From: Verrucomicrobiota bacterium
GTDB taxonomy: Bacteria > Verrucomicrobiota > Verrucomicrobiia > Opitutales > UBA953
Assembly: GCA_026397965.1 (NCBI GenBank)
Contig: JAPLTU010000036.1
Span: 62,001-126,000 of the forward strand
Direction of reading: 5' to 3'
Length of the DNA: 64,000 nt
Shown: positions 1 through 9,721 of the stretch, one piece after another
Layout: every line of letters begins with the position of its first letter
Numbering within the stretch: the first letter of the stretch is position 1
Made by a program: the position numbers and the translations under genes
The notes under the pieces: generated by a model
The model's database searches: none
What the model was told of the DNA's origin: nothing
The model's input: only the letters and a program-made list of their open reading frames with translations

Positions 1-740
1 TTGACGGCTCGCAGGTTGGCTAAGTCGGAAACCGCTTTTGTCGTCGCGTCCGCATCCGCCAGGAAATCGTAGGGGGCTTCGAAGCGCCACTCCGCCAGTT
101 GGTTCCGCCGACCGGAACGAGGTCGGGATTCACTGGTGAGCGAGGTCGTGATTTCGCCTTCTTTATTCCGCAGGCGTACCGAAACGGTGCGGGCCTCAAA
201 GTCCGCTACTTCAAAAATCTTGTCGACGCGGTATGTCTCGGGTTTCGCTTCGATGGCGGCGCTCATGGATTCGCGGAGCGGAATAATCCGTTGGCCGTCT
301 TCAGTTAAAAGAAAAACATTCTTAGTCGACGCCTGCTGCCCGATTTTCACTTCCGTCGTGGTGCCCGTTTCGCTCGTAACTTTAAGCGTCCAGCGAGGCT
401 TGGCTAAGCCGTAGGCTTCGAGCGACGAACCATTGGCCTTAGACTCTGCGGCCAAGAAACTATTTTCCGTCCGACAATCGTGCAACTCATCCAGCAGGCG
501 TTGCACCGCCCAGCTATTCGCCAGCCAATCAAACGGCTCGCTGATATGCCAAAGCGAACTGCGTTTTTCGAGCACCAAGCGGTCGGCTCCCTCGGTTAAA
601 ATGACCTTGGAAGGTGCCGCCGGAAAGAGCACCTGTTGGGTGACGTTGGCCGCCGTATGGCGATAGGTAGCCTTCCAGACCAAGCCGAATGCGACCAGGT
701 TGGCGATGAGAAGAATGAGCGTGGTGCGGGAGAACCGCAT
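1..740 (-). CDS. DUF4340-like membrane-anchored protein (3' end beyond window)
   Basis: Last visible gene of a four-gene ABC exporter operon; the reading frame is open from the ATG at 740 to the window edge, giving about 246 residues. An N-terminal membrane segment lies at about residues 7-23, followed by a soluble region rich in short beta-strands, with GLAKPRWTLKV and KIGQQAS stretches typical of the DUF4340 repeat fold. The gene starts 7 nt after the stop of the GldG-like gene. Proteins of this type usually accompany GldFG-like ABC systems in Gram-negative bacteria; the substrate is unknown. The assignment rests on context and sequence style and the C-terminus cannot be seen. Confidence 0.72.
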   Translation of the reverse strand, partial: MRFSRTTLILLIANLVAFGLVWKATYRHTAANVTQQVLFPAAPSKVILTEGADRLVLEKRSSLWHISEPFDWLANSWAVQRLLDELHDCRTENSFLAAESKANGSSLEAYGLAKPRWTLKVTSETGTTTEVKIGQQASTKNVFLLTEDGQRIIPLRESMSAAIEAKPETYRVDKIFEVADFEARTVSVRLRNKEGEITTSLTSESRPRSGRRNQLAEWRFEAPYDFLADADATTKAVSDLANLRAV

Positions 741-747
741 GTGGTTG

Positions 748-2256
748 TTAACTTCTGCGACGCCAGACGGAAACCGCAAGCCCGAGTGCGAGGATAAGAA
801 GCGGAACGCTGATAAATCGGAGCGCCAGACTCCAGAAGTCAGAGGCGGTCGCATTCACCTGATATTCTCCGACCGAGCGCGAGGGGAGGGATATGGCACG
901 ATCGCGATCGGAGAGCCATGCCGCGCACTGGGTCATGAACGCTCGGTTGCCTCCGCGGTTGAGGCGGGCATTCGCGGCGATATCGGAGGTGCCGACGACC
1001 ACCAGACGACCGCCGGCTCCGCCGACACCCTTGCGGATTCCCGTCGCCCGTTCGGCCGCCGCGGCCAAGCAGACCGGGCCAGGCTGGTCGCGAGCGGGGT
1101 CAAACTTGACGGGGCGACGCGTGAGGTCGGTTTCGCCCCAAGCCGCATCGGAGGAAAAAATCAACTGCCAGACACCCAGGGTGCTGTCGGGCGCGCTCCC
1201 TTCATCGAAGCGAGCGGGGCGGAGTCGAGAGGCGATTAGCGGAAGGTCTTGTTCCTTTAACACCTTGGTCAGCGGATGGTTTTTTTCGTCGAGGCGGCGG
1301 AGCGCGATATCTCCGTCGGTCGTCCGTCGCGAGGGATCGGGCTCCTGTAGTTCGGCGTCCGGGCAGAAGATCGCCCAATCTGTGAGCACGGGGTCGAGGC
1401 CGTGTTCCCGGCCCGGATCCAGCAACGCCAAGACGCGTCCGTTGCGCTCGTATAAGTAAGTACGCAGCCGGCCGCTTTCGGCTGGCGAAAACGGCGTGAG
1501 CGGACCGGGGATCAATACCATCGCGGCATCGCGGGGCACTTCTGCCAAGACGGCAAGGTCGAGGGTTTTGACCTCGAAATTACGGCTGCGGAGAAGGCGT
1601 GAGAATTGGGACATCCCTCGCACCAGCGACGCGTCTTCGACCCCGAGCTCACCATGACCGCGCGTGACATAGCAAATCGCTGGTTTCTCTTCCGTGACCT
1701 CAATGAGCGCCGAGGTGATTAATTCTTCTCCGCGAAAACCGGCGTTCGCAGTTAAAAGTTCGCGGTAATTAATATATTTGGCCCGCGCGCCACAGGTTAA
1801 GATGAGGGCGGTGCCCGCTTCGGGCGGCCCATGCCGAGCCGCAATTTCGGAGAGTAGGGGCGCGTTACGGTCTAGTCCGGCGAGCTCGATACTCAGCCAG
1901 CCCGGTCCTTGTTTACCGGATTCTAAAACGTAAGCGTCCAGCAGTTTTAGCAACTTATTCCTCAGGGCTTGGGCGACTTCGGAGCTGTCGCTCGTGACGA
2001 CGACCGCCTTTACCCATCCCTTGTTTAAGCCTAAGCCGACCGGACTACGACGACCGGCAGAGCGGACGGTTTCGATGGACTCGGGGGCCAGTGAGTGACG
2101 TCGATCGGAGGTGATGTCTTGGCGGAAGCGAAATTCGGGAAGCGAGCCCAAGTAGTTGACGAGTACCGCCAAAGCGATGGCGAGTACCGCCTGCGTCAAG
2201 CGGTTCAGCCGGCGAATCGGACGCACGGCGCTGAAGTCATCGCGGATCGGAGCCAT
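748..2256 (-). CDS. GldG-like ABC exporter auxiliary protein
   Basis: About 502 residues. A membrane segment at roughly residues 18-38 and another at the extreme C-terminus (about 478-497, followed by RRRS) enclose a large periplasmic region. Residues near 195 (ICYVTRGHGE) match the GldG/IFT52-like core of the family called 'ABC-type uncharacterised transport system'. The start at 2256 was chosen because it lies 1 nt after the permease stop; the same frame runs further upstream but that part overlaps the permease gene. It probably works with the ATPase and permease just upstream as the extracytoplasmic part of a transporter. Gld homologues drive gliding in Bacteroidota, but the wider family occurs in non-gliders, so no motility role is claimed. 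Confidence 0.8.
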   Translation of the reverse strand: MAPIRDDFSAVRPIRRLNRLTQAVLAIALAVLVNYLGSLPEFRFRQDITSDRRHSLAPESIETVRSAGRRSPVGLGLNKGWVKAVVVTSDSSEVAQALRNKLLKLLDAYVLESGKQGPGWLSIELAGLDRNAPLLSEIAARHGPPEAGTALILTCGARAKYINYRELLTANAGFRGEELITSALIEVTEEKPAICYVTRGHGELGVEDASLVRGMSQFSRLLRSRNFEVKTLDLAVLAEVPRDAAMVLIPGPLTPFSPAESGRLRTYLYERNGRVLALLDPGREHGLDPVLTDWAIFCPDAELQEPDPSRRTTDGDIALRRLDEKNHPLTKVLKEQDLPLIASRLRPARFDEGSAPDSTLGVWQLIFSSDAAWGETDLTRRPVKFDPARDQPGPVCLAAAAERATGIRKGVGGAGGRLVVVGTSDIAANARLNRGGNRAFMTQCAAWLSDRDRAISLPSRSVGEYQVNATASDFWSLALRFISVPLLILALGLAVSVWRRRS

Positions 2257-2257
2257 C

Positions 2258-3019
2258 TTATTCTTGGTCCTCGATGGCGAGGTTCGCCAATCCCAAGCAT
2301 AGTAAAGTCCCGGTGGCGTAGAGGATGATAGGGCGCGAATCCAGGATTCCGCTCGCGAAATCTTGCAAGTGGGCGAAGGTGCGAAGGTGTGCCGCGGGCT
2401 CTCTGAGCCAACCCAACCACTCCCAGCTTTCGACGGGCAAGGATTCCATCGCGCCGCCCGCCGCGGTGAGCGCCAGTAAGCTGATGAAAGCAAGCAGGGC
2501 CGCCAGGGCGGAACTGCGCGTGACACAGCTGCAAAGGATGCCAACGGAGGCGTGCATCAGGCCGCTGACGGCGACGAAACAAATCCCGCCCCAAAGTATG
2601 GACGGGTCGCTTAGGCGATGGTCGCCCGGCTTACCTAATTGAATTTCCACCAACAAAGGGAAAATCGTGAAGAGCAGCCAGAAGACCATCCACACGACCC
2701 AGACGGAAAGAAATTTTGCCCAGACGACGGCGGTAGGGCTGGCCGGAGTGGTCAGCAGCGCGGCGAGCGTCCCCGACCGACGCTCTTCGGCGAAACTCCG
2801 CATGGTGAGCAGAGGCAGCACGCAGAGCAGCGGTAGCCAAAAAAGCCGGAACGTAGCTTCGACCGGAGTCCAATCTTGCGGCGAACGGCTTGATTCTAGG
2901 ACCGCGAACCAATGGATCGAACCCATAAGCGCGAGAAACAGCGCGCCTGCGGCCCAAGTATTCCAAGAGAGCAGGGCCGACCGAAGTTCGTGGGCGAGTA
3001 GGGTACGAAAGTGTCGCAT
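2258..3019 (-). CDS. ABC transporter permease, GldF/ABC-2 type
   Basis: About 253 residues with six hydrophobic segments, the usual layout of ABC-2 permeases. The conserved RSFAEERRSGTLAALLTTP stretch after the second segment is the coupling-helix signature of GldF/NosY-like permeases. The ATG at 3019 was chosen over an upstream in-frame start (3088) because it sits 4 nt after the ATPase stop. It would form the membrane channel for the ATPase encoded immediately upstream. Confidence 0.86.
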   Translation of the reverse strand: MRHFRTLLAHELRSALLSWNTWAAGALFLALMGSIHWFAVLESSRSPQDWTPVEATFRLFWLPLLCVLPLLTMRSFAEERRSGTLAALLTTPASPTAVVWAKFLSVWVVWMVFWLLFTIFPLLVEIQLGKPGDHRLSDPSILWGGICFVAVSGLMHASVGILCSCVTRSSALAALLAFISLLALTAAGGAMESLPVESWEWLGWLREPAAHLRTFAHLQDFASGILDSRPIILYATGTLLCLGLANLAIEDQE

Positions 3020-3023
3020 GCTA

Positions 3024-4010
3024 TTACGGACGACGATTTTCGGCGGGTGAACGCCGGGTGGCAGCCAAGAAAATATCTTCGAGGCCAAACTTCTCTTCCG
3101 AGATTTCCCGCAGATTTAAACCGCCGGCAATAAGTCCGCTCGCCAGCGTTTCGCGGACGGGCGAGGTCGCTGGTAGAATGACGCGATAACGGGTGACGCC
3201 CTCGTTTTGCGATACCGTCTCCACCAAGGCGGCGGGCTCGAGGCGCTGGCAAGCGAGGGTGAGCTCGCTCATGCTGGCACGGGTGACGACGCTGAAACTT
3301 GATTCGGGCAGAAGTTCGCGACGCAGATCATCCGTGCGTCCTTGGGCGACCAGTCGTCCGCGGTTGATAATCACGACCTTATCGCAGACTTGTTCGACTT
3401 CGTGTAAAATATGACTCGAGATCAAGACGGCCATCTTACCGCGCAAGGAGCGGATCAAATCCCGGATGCCTAAAATCTGATGCGGGTCCAAGCCGATGGT
3501 CGGTTCATCAAGGATGACCACTTTGGGTTCGGAGAGGAGCGCATCGGCAATGCCCACGCGCTGACGGAAGCCTTTGGAAAGTTGCCCGATCAGACGACCG
3601 GCGGCGCGTCGGGCCAAGTCGCAGTCTTCCATCACACGATTGACGCGTTCTGCAACCCGATCATTGGCGACATCTTTGAGGCGTGCCCGGAGCGTGAGGT
3701 ATTCTTCAACCCGGAGGTCTTCCGGCAGTGGGTTATTTTCCGGCATGTACGCCATGTGGCGTTTGGCTCCCACGGGATCAAGGGCGACGGATGCCCCCCA
3801 GATTGCGGCCCGACCTGACGTCCCCGACATCGTGCCGGAAAGGATGCGCATCGTCGTCGACTTGCCGGCCCCGTTTGGACCTAAAAACCCGACGATTTCG
3901 CCGGGAGCGACCGTAAAACTCAAATCTTCGATAGCCGTCAACGAACCGTATTTTTTAGTGAGCCGTTCGGCGACCACGGCAGCTTCAGGTGTCGGCACGT
4001 CTTCGTTCAT
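3024..4010 (-). CDS. ABC transporter ATP-binding protein (GldA-like)
   Basis: 328 residues with all ABC ATPase motifs: Walker A GPNGAGKST at 44-52, signature LSKGFRQR at 144-151, Walker B VVILDEP at 164-170 and switch SSH at 198-200. The C-terminal 100 residues form the extra domain seen in GldA/NatA-type ATPases of ABC-2 exporters. It is the first gene of the operon ATPase-permease-GldG-like-DUF4340, with intergenic gaps of 4, 1 and 7 nt. A 14 bp palindrome lies 51 bp upstream of its start. Confidence 0.9.
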   Translation of the reverse strand: MNEDVPTPEAAVVAERLTKKYGSLTAIEDLSFTVAPGEIVGFLGPNGAGKSTTMRILSGTMSGTSGRAAIWGASVALDPVGAKRHMAYMPENNPLPEDLRVEEYLTLRARLKDVANDRVAERVNRVMEDCDLARRAAGRLIGQLSKGFRQRVGIADALLSEPKVVILDEPTIGLDPHQILGIRDLIRSLRGKMAVLISSHILHEVEQVCDKVVIINRGRLVAQGRTDDLRRELLPESSFSVVTRASMSELTLACQRLEPAALVETVSQNEGVTRYRVILPATSPVRETLASGLIAGGLNLREISEEKFGLEDIFLAATRRSPAENRRP

Positions 4011-4060
4011 GGGGTGGGCACCTGGGGTTCGGGTTTAGGCTCGTTTGTGCTACTTAAACT

Positions 4061-4074
4061 ATCGTTTAAACGAT
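4061..4074. promoter_or_regulatory. Perfect 14 bp palindrome in a divergent promoter region
   Basis: ATCGTTTAAACGAT is a perfect palindrome placed between the divergent ABC exporter operon (start 4010, minus) and the phosphoesterase gene (start 4163, plus). The rest of the 150 bp gap has no gene. An AT-rich palindrome in such a GC-rich gap suggests a dimeric repressor or activator site, but no regulator is adjacent, so this is inference. Confidence 0.4.
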
Positions 4075-4162
4075 TGAAGGGGGAGGGGTCCTTTACAAGC
4101 AGATTTGAAATAAGAACCCTGACCAAGCACCCGAGGAACCATTTGCCTCCGCTTACTGTTTA

Positions 4163-6727
4163 ATGGTTAATCCCCGCACCCCTCCCATGATCTTCTCCCC
4201 ATGTCGCCTCATCTTAGTTCTCGCGGGCATCACCACGTTATTGGTCGCGGAGCCCCAACTCAACTTGCCGACGCGCGCTCCCGGTGAGGATGTCAACAGC
4301 GCCTCCGTGCGAAATCGGCCCGGGCTTTCCGCGAGTGCGAATTTACTATTCAATGGTTGGGGCATTTCACCGGCGGGGACCCATGTGGCCAGCGGCGATA
4401 TGGGATTAAAGATGGTCATCGCTCCGGATAAGGAAGCGGTCCTGACGGTCTGTGCCGGCTATAACAAGGTCGGCATTTCAATCGTCAGCCTCGACGCCAA
4501 GCACGACCCAAAATTTATCCCTTTAAAGGAAACTTTTAATGGTCTGGCGTTTAGCCCAGACGGGAAGAAGTTCTATGTTAGCGGTGGCGATTCGGGCGTC
4601 ATCTACGTCTTCGCTTACCAGCATGGTGAAGCTACGCTGGAACGTGAGGTCAAACCTGATCCGCTGGCCAAGAATATGTTCTTGGCTGGGATCGCCGTGC
4701 ATCCGCGCACCGGCATTATTTATGTCTGCAACGAAGGGAATCACGAAATCTGGCAACTGAAGCCGGAATCGCTCCTGTTGGATAAAACGGTGAGCGTCGG
4801 TCAGCATCCGCATTCTTGTGTGTTCGGCGGCGATGGGATTCACCTTTACGTTAGCAATTGGGGCAGTCGGAGCGTAAGTGCCGTTGACACCAAAAAATTC
4901 CAACGCGTGCGGGATCTTTCCGTTGGCCTGCGTCCTAATGACATGGTCGTTGCGGCAGACGGCCGGCTGTTCGTGGCCTGCTCCGGAGATAATTCCGTCC
5001 ATGTCATCACAACGGGTAAACTGGAGAAGGCGGGCGAGGCAGCTGGGCCGACGCGTCGTCTTTGGGAAGGTAGTCGCGAAGTAATCGCCACTTCTTTGTA
5101 CCCGCAATCTCCGGAAGGAAGCACGCCCTGCGGCGTGGCACTTTCGCCAGATGGCCGGACGCTTTTCGTGGTCAACGCCGACAACAACGCAGTCATGGTC
5201 GTCGATGTCTCCGGCAATCTCACCGAGGAAGCCCAAGACCATGGCGAAAAAATCGCCCTCGTGAATGGGTTCATCCCCACGGGCTGGTACCCGACTTCCG
5301 TCGCCGTCTCGCCCGATAATCAGTTTCTTTTGGTTTCTAACGGGAAAGGGCTGACGTCGCGCGCAAGTTACCCCGCCCTTAGTCCTAAGCCTAACAAATT
5401 GCACAACGGCATTTTATTCGACCATCCGGGAAAAACTTTCGAGGGCTCGGTTTCTTTCATCGCCAAGCCTGATACGAAACAGATGGCGACTTATACTGAG
5501 CAGGTTCGAAAGAACTCACCTTACCATCCCGACCAATATTTCCGGGCTCCGCTGGCCAGCGAGTCGGCGATCCCTGCCAAGGTCGGCGACCCGTGCCCGA
5601 TCAAACACGTCCTCTATATCATCAAGGAAAACCGGACGTACGACCAGGTGATGAGCGATATGACCGATGCGAAAGGAAAGCCAATCGGCAACGGCGACAC
5701 CCGCTTACTGATGTACGGCGAGAAGGTCACGCCGAACCATCACCAATTAGCCCGCGATTACGTCCTCTTCGATAATCTTTATTGTAACAGCGAGGTCAGC
5801 GTCGATGGCCATAGCTGGACGGATGCGGCCATGGCGACGGATTTTAACCAACGCTCTTGGATCATGTCTTACTCGGGCCACGGCAAACTTTTCGGGAATG
5901 ATGAGATGGAGACTCCGGCCAATGGTTACCTCTGGGATCTCTGCCGTCGTCACGGCGTCAGTTATCGCAATTACGGAGAGGGCGCGCAGCGGGTGCCGTC
6001 CGAAAATCGCGGTAACTGGAAAGCCTTAGGCAAGGCCGGACGCGATATGGAGTTGGTGAAGAATTGGATCGGCGACTTGCATGCCGCTGAAAAAAATAAC
6101 GACCTGCCGCAGTTCACCATCATGTCGCTGGGGGAAGATCATACTAAAGGAACTACGCTCGGCGCCAATACTCCTGAAGCATGCGTCGGTAGCAATGACC
6201 TCGCCTTGGGTCGCATCGTCGAAGCCGCCAGTCGTAGTAAATTCTGGAAAGAGATGGCGATTTTCATCATCGAAGATGATACCCAGAACGGCCCTGACCA
6301 TGTCGATGCCCACCGCACCGTTGGTTTTGTCATTAGCCCCTATTGTAAGAGGGGGGTCGTAGACAGTACGCTCTATACCCAGGCAGGGATGATCCGCACG
6401 ATTGAGCTCATCTTGGGTCTGCCTCCGTTGACTCAATACGATGCCGCGGCCACGCCGATGTTTAATGCGTTCCAAAAAACGCCGACGTTGACCGGCTATA
6501 CGCCGCTACTCCCGCAGATTGATTTAGAGGCCACGAACACCAAGAAATCCGCTTTCTGGTTCGAGTCCGGCCAGATGAATTTTGCGGTCTACGATTTGGC
6601 GCCCGAAGATGAACTGAACCGTATTCTTTGGGCACAAGCCCGCCCCGGAGAGGCTTACCCTGCCGCCATCCATCGCGCGATCTTCACGCAACCCGTCCAG
6701 GCGACGCCGAGCCCCTCGGCCCGCTAA
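4163..6727 (+). CDS. Secreted YncE-like beta-propeller / phosphoesterase fusion
   Basis: 854 residues. A signal peptide covers about residues 9-29 (hydrophobic LILVLAGITTLLVA), so the ATG at 4187 is an alternative start. Residues about 90-400 are a YncE-like beta-propeller, with repeated phrases such as FSPDGKKFYV, LSPDGRTLFVV and VSPDNQFLLV. From about residue 480 comes a phosphoesterase/alkaline-phosphatase superfamily domain: YIIKENRTYDQV near 485, a DGHSW motif near 548 and DDTQNGPDHVDAHRT near 700, which carry the usual Asp/His metal ligands. The family is the 'bifunctional YncE/alkaline phosphatase family protein'. It likely acts in the periplasm; the substrate is unknown. Its stop is 1 nt from the end of the convergent TPR gene. 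Confidence 0.85.
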   Translation: MVNPRTPPMIFSPCRLILVLAGITTLLVAEPQLNLPTRAPGEDVNSASVRNRPGLSASANLLFNGWGISPAGTHVASGDMGLKMVIAPDKEAVLTVCAGYNKVGISIVSLDAKHDPKFIPLKETFNGLAFSPDGKKFYVSGGDSGVIYVFAYQHGEATLEREVKPDPLAKNMFLAGIAVHPRTGIIYVCNEGNHEIWQLKPESLLLDKTVSVGQHPHSCVFGGDGIHLYVSNWGSRSVSAVDTKKFQRVRDLSVGLRPNDMVVAADGRLFVACSGDNSVHVITTGKLEKAGEAAGPTRRLWEGSREVIATSLYPQSPEGSTPCGVALSPDGRTLFVVNADNNAVMVVDVSGNLTEEAQDHGEKIALVNGFIPTGWYPTSVAVSPDNQFLLVSNGKGLTSRASYPALSPKPNKLHNGILFDHPGKTFEGSVSFIAKPDTKQMATYTEQVRKNSPYHPDQYFRAPLASESAIPAKVGDPCPIKHVLYIIKENRTYDQVMSDMTDAKGKPIGNGDTRLLMYGEKVTPNHHQLARDYVLFDNLYCNSEVSVDGHSWTDAAMATDFNQRSWIMSYSGHGKLFGNDEMETPANGYLWDLCRRHGVSYRNYGEGAQRVPSENRGNWKALGKAGRDMELVKNWIGDLHAAEKNNDLPQFTIMSLGEDHTKGTTLGANTPEACVGSNDLALGRIVEAASRSKFWKEMAIFIIEDDTQNGPDHVDAHRTVGFVISPYCKRGVVDSTLYTQAGMIRTIELILGLPPLTQYDAAATPMFNAFQKTPTLTGYTPLLPQIDLEATNTKKSAFWFESGQMNFAVYDLAPEDELNRILWAQARPGEAYPAAIHRAIFTQPVQATPSPSAR

Positions 6728-6728
6728 A

Positions 6729-7460
6729 TTACTTGGCGGTCGGGGCTGGGGCGGCTGGGGCGGCGAGCAACGAAGGCTCCGAGCGCACAAGCCAGGTCTT
6801 ATCGCTTTGCCAGACATGGCTCGGGCGTAAGCGTTTGTCCATCAGGTTGAGCCACTTGGAAGCAGCAGCTGTATCGCCCTTGCTCACGGCGATATTCGCA
6901 AGCGTCAGCATGGCGTAGCCGCGTAAGGTTTCAGCGACGGCTGCATTTTCGGCGATGGCCGTGATCGCGGGGATCGCCGTGGCATCCCCTAATTCATGAC
7001 GGACCAAGGCGGCGTATAAGCGAGAGCGGACGGCCAGCGCTTCGACGGCGGGCGCTTTGCCGGCGAGGTCGGCTAGGCGGGCAGCGTCATCATAAGCTTT
7101 AACGGCATCAGCTGATTTGCCGGCTTGTTTGAGTGCGTCGGCGACTTCGACCATGGCAACAGCCGCCAAGGGTTCACCGTTATGTTTGGCGGCAAAGGCT
7201 CGCCGGGCGGTTTCATCCTGACACGCCACATACTCCTGCCCGATCGCTTCTTTTTGGGCTTCGCTCCAGAAATGGAAGGCGAGGAAGGCGAGGATGCCGC
7301 CGATGAGGGCGGTCGAACCGCGGACGATAATACTCTTATTACGCTCCCAGAAAAGCCAGAGGCGGTCCTCGGCGTCGGCGTTGGCAAAGTCTTCATCGAC
7401 AATGACCAAATTACGATCGTCGTCGGCCGGTGGCTGCTTCTTGGAACTGTCGTCAGGCAT
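6729..7460 (-). CDS. TPR-containing single-pass membrane protein (YfgM-like)
   Basis: About 243 residues. A charged cytoplasmic N-terminus is followed by one membrane helix at about 46-64, then an alpha-helical domain with repeated A/L-rich helices in TPR-like register (for example ADALKQAGKSADAVKAYDDA), and an Ala/Pro-rich tail. This is the YfgM/TPR_21 layout; E. coli YfgM assists the SecYEG translocon and periplasmic chaperones, but no such role is proven here. The start at 7460 (MPDDSSKK) is preferred to the longer frame (7511), which adds an unlikely N-terminus. Confidence 0.7.
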   Translation of the reverse strand: MPDDSSKKQPPADDDRNLVIVDEDFANADAEDRLWLFWERNKSIIVRGSTALIGGILAFLAFHFWSEAQKEAIGQEYVACQDETARRAFAAKHNGEPLAAVAMVEVADALKQAGKSADAVKAYDDAARLADLAGKAPAVEALAVRSRLYAALVRHELGDATAIPAITAIAENAAVAETLRGYAMLTLANIAVSKGDTAAASKWLNLMDKRLRPSHVWQSDKTWLVRSEPSLLAAPAAPAPTAK

Positions 7461-7557
7461 GGGGGTCAACCCTTGCCACGGCTGGGATTGTGTCAAGTCA
7501 CGCCTCCCCACGTCCGGGCTTGTCCCCGCCCAGCTGTCCGCAATGATGGGCGGACTT

Positions 7558-9486
7558 ATGAGCGCATCCGCTGCCGTTCTGTCCGTTCTCCAAGCGGCCC
7601 AGGCCCAAAGGAAGATTTCGGCTGATACCTTGGCGAATGCCGCGACTTGGGTCCAGTCTGGGGCCCTGCCTGCGACCGGACTCGCTGCCCTGCAGGACCT
7701 ACTCGCGCAGGAGGCCTGGGCTGAGATCGAGGATCGTTTTTATAAAGGTATCGCTTTCGGGACGGGTGGGATGCGCGGCCGGACCGTGGGTCGGGTTTCG
7801 GCCGCCATTGAGTTAGACGCCCAAGGGCTTCCGGTGCTGTCGGCTGTCGGCTCCGCGTGCCTCAATGATATCAATGTTTTGAGGGCAGTCATGGGATTGT
7901 GGCGGCAGGTGTCCGCGAAGCAGCCTGGTGCTTGGCTCGTCGTCGCTCACGACGTCCGTCATTTTTCCCGTCACTTCGCCGAGCTGATCGCTGGCGCTTG
8001 GGTCGGCCTGGGCGGCGAAGCGTATTTATTCTCGGGCCCCCGCTCCACTCCGCAATTAAGTTTCACCGTCCGTTATCTTCAGGCCCATGCCGGCGTGGTC
8101 ATTACGGCCAGTCATAATCCGGCGCACGATAACGGGTTCAAATGTTGTCTCGCGACGGGCGGACAGGTGGTCGCCCCCGATGATGCGGCCATCGTGGCCG
8201 AGGTCGCCCAGATCACCCTCGCGAATGTGGCTCCGTATTTGGGCAAAAATCTCGCGGCTGTTCAGACGGTCGGCGCCGAAGTCGAGGAGGCCTACTTAAC
8301 CCGTTTGACCGGCATCGTCCTGGATCAGGAGATCGTCGCTCGGCATACGCCGAAGGTTGTTTATACGAATTTGCACGGGACCGGAGATGTCATGGTTATT
8401 CCCGCTTTGCGCCGCCTCGGCATCGACCCTCACGTCGTCGAGGAGCAGCGCGAGCATGATGGCCGTTTCCCGACGGTACCCTCGCCGAACCCCGAAAATG
8501 CTTCGGCTTTTGCGTTAGCTTTGAAACTAGCCGAAGAAGTCGAGGCGGATGTTGTCTTTGCGACCGACCCGGACTCCGACCGCGTCGGGGTGGCCTGCCC
8601 CTTGCCTGCCGGCGGCTATCGCTTACTCAACGGTAATGAGGTGGCGGCCTTGCTTACCGAATTCCGGATTTCCTCGCTCAAGGATGCTTCCATTATCCCT
8701 GCGGCAGGCGCACAGAACGTAGCAGTCGTCAAGTCGCTGGTCACGACCCCGCTGGTTACCGCCATTTGCGCGCGACATGGCGTGCGTTGCGTCGAGACTC
8801 TGGTCGGCTTCAAATGGATCGCCCGCAAGTTGGAGCAATGGTCGAAGCGCTTGGCGGAATCGGCCGGCGTCGCTTCTCTGGCGTTGCCTCTGCGTCGGCG
8901 TGCTCCCTTGGCCTTACGCCATTCGACGTTATTTATCTTAGGCGCTGAAGAAAGCTACGGCTACCTCGCCGATGATGCCGTCCGCGATAAGGATGCCAAT
9001 GCCACCGTGGTCATGCTTTGCGAATTCGCGGCGGTGCTGCGTTCTCGCGGGCGGACAATCTTGGATGCGCTCGATGTCTTGCACCTAAGTCATGGAGCCC
9101 ACCACGAAGATTTATTAAACCTTTCCTTTGAGGGCGCCCAGGGCGCCGCTTGTATCCGCCGGATTGTCGCCTCTTGGCGCGCGAAGCCACCGGCCACCAT
9201 TGACGGTACCAAGGTCGTCAAGGTGACGGATTACGACCGCGACGAGGTGATTGATGCCGAGGGCGAGCGCGTGCCCCCCGAAGAATTTATCTTGGTTGAG
9301 TTGGCCGACGGTCGTCGCATCGCCGTCCGGGCCTCGGGCACCGAGCCTAAGGTAAAATTCTATTCCTTTGCGCGGGCCGACGTCACCGATGCGGACGATT
9401 TGCCGGCGGCCCGCGAACGAGCCCGCAAGTCTACCTTAGCTCTCCGCGCTTGGCTGGAGGCCGACGCTCGTCGTCGCGCCGCTTGA
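7558..9486 (+). CDS. Phosphoglucomutase/phosphomannomutase family protein
   Basis: About 642 residues of the alpha-D-phosphohexomutase superfamily. All four active-site loops are visible: the phosphoserine loop TASHNP near residue 183, the metal loop DPDSDR near 337, the sugar loop EESYGY near 464 and the phosphate loop RASGTEPK near 591. It interconverts hexose 1- and 6-phosphates for glycolysis, storage polysaccharide or cell-wall sugars. Length and spacing fit the long PgcA-like class better than the short ManB/GlmM class. ATG codons at 7543, 7546 and 7558 are all possible starts and none has a Shine-Dalgarno; the longer frame from 7294 overlaps the divergent TPR gene and is rejected. Confidence 0.9.
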   Translation: MSASAAVLSVLQAAQAQRKISADTLANAATWVQSGALPATGLAALQDLLAQEAWAEIEDRFYKGIAFGTGGMRGRTVGRVSAAIELDAQGLPVLSAVGSACLNDINVLRAVMGLWRQVSAKQPGAWLVVAHDVRHFSRHFAELIAGAWVGLGGEAYLFSGPRSTPQLSFTVRYLQAHAGVVITASHNPAHDNGFKCCLATGGQVVAPDDAAIVAEVAQITLANVAPYLGKNLAAVQTVGAEVEEAYLTRLTGIVLDQEIVARHTPKVVYTNLHGTGDVMVIPALRRLGIDPHVVEEQREHDGRFPTVPSPNPENASAFALALKLAEEVEADVVFATDPDSDRVGVACPLPAGGYRLLNGNEVAALLTEFRISSLKDASIIPAAGAQNVAVVKSLVTTPLVTAICARHGVRCVETLVGFKWIARKLEQWSKRLAESAGVASLALPLRRRAPLALRHSTLFILGAEESYGYLADDAVRDKDANATVVMLCEFAAVLRSRGRTILDALDVLHLSHGAHHEDLLNLSFEGAQGAACIRRIVASWRAKPPATIDGTKVVKVTDYDRDEVIDAEGERVPPEEFILVELADGRRIAVRASGTEPKVKFYSFARADVTDADDLPAARERARKSTLALRAWLEADARRRAA

Positions 9487-9490
9487 TTTT

Positions 9491-9718
9491 ATGAAGATCT
9501 TTCACGCGGCGGTTTTATTGCTCGTCGGTTGCGCTGTTCCGCCCGGCGATAAATCTTTCATCGCCGAAAAGACGCCAGCCGCCGCCGCTCTGGCCGGCAG
9601 CCAGCCGGGCGAAGGCACCCTTGAAGATCGCGTGCGCGCGGCGAATCAGAAAAACGACGAACGGCTCCTGAAGGGCGATTGGCGGGCAGCAAAACCTGCC
9701 GTGGGTCCGCAACCGTAG
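9491..9718 (+). CDS. Small putative lipoprotein
   Basis: 75 residues beginning with a lipoprotein signal (MKIFHAAVLLLVGC, lipobox cysteine at 14). The rest is Ala/Gly/Glu-rich and hydrophilic with no recognised domain. It starts 4 nt after the phosphohexomutase stop, so it is probably translated from the same message. Function unknown; it is 3 nt from the end of the convergent amidohydrolase gene. Confidence 0.55.
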   Translation: MKIFHAAVLLLVGCAVPPGDKSFIAEKTPAAAALAGSQPGEGTLEDRVRAANQKNDERLLKGDWRAAKPAVGPQP

Positions 9719-9721
9719 CCG

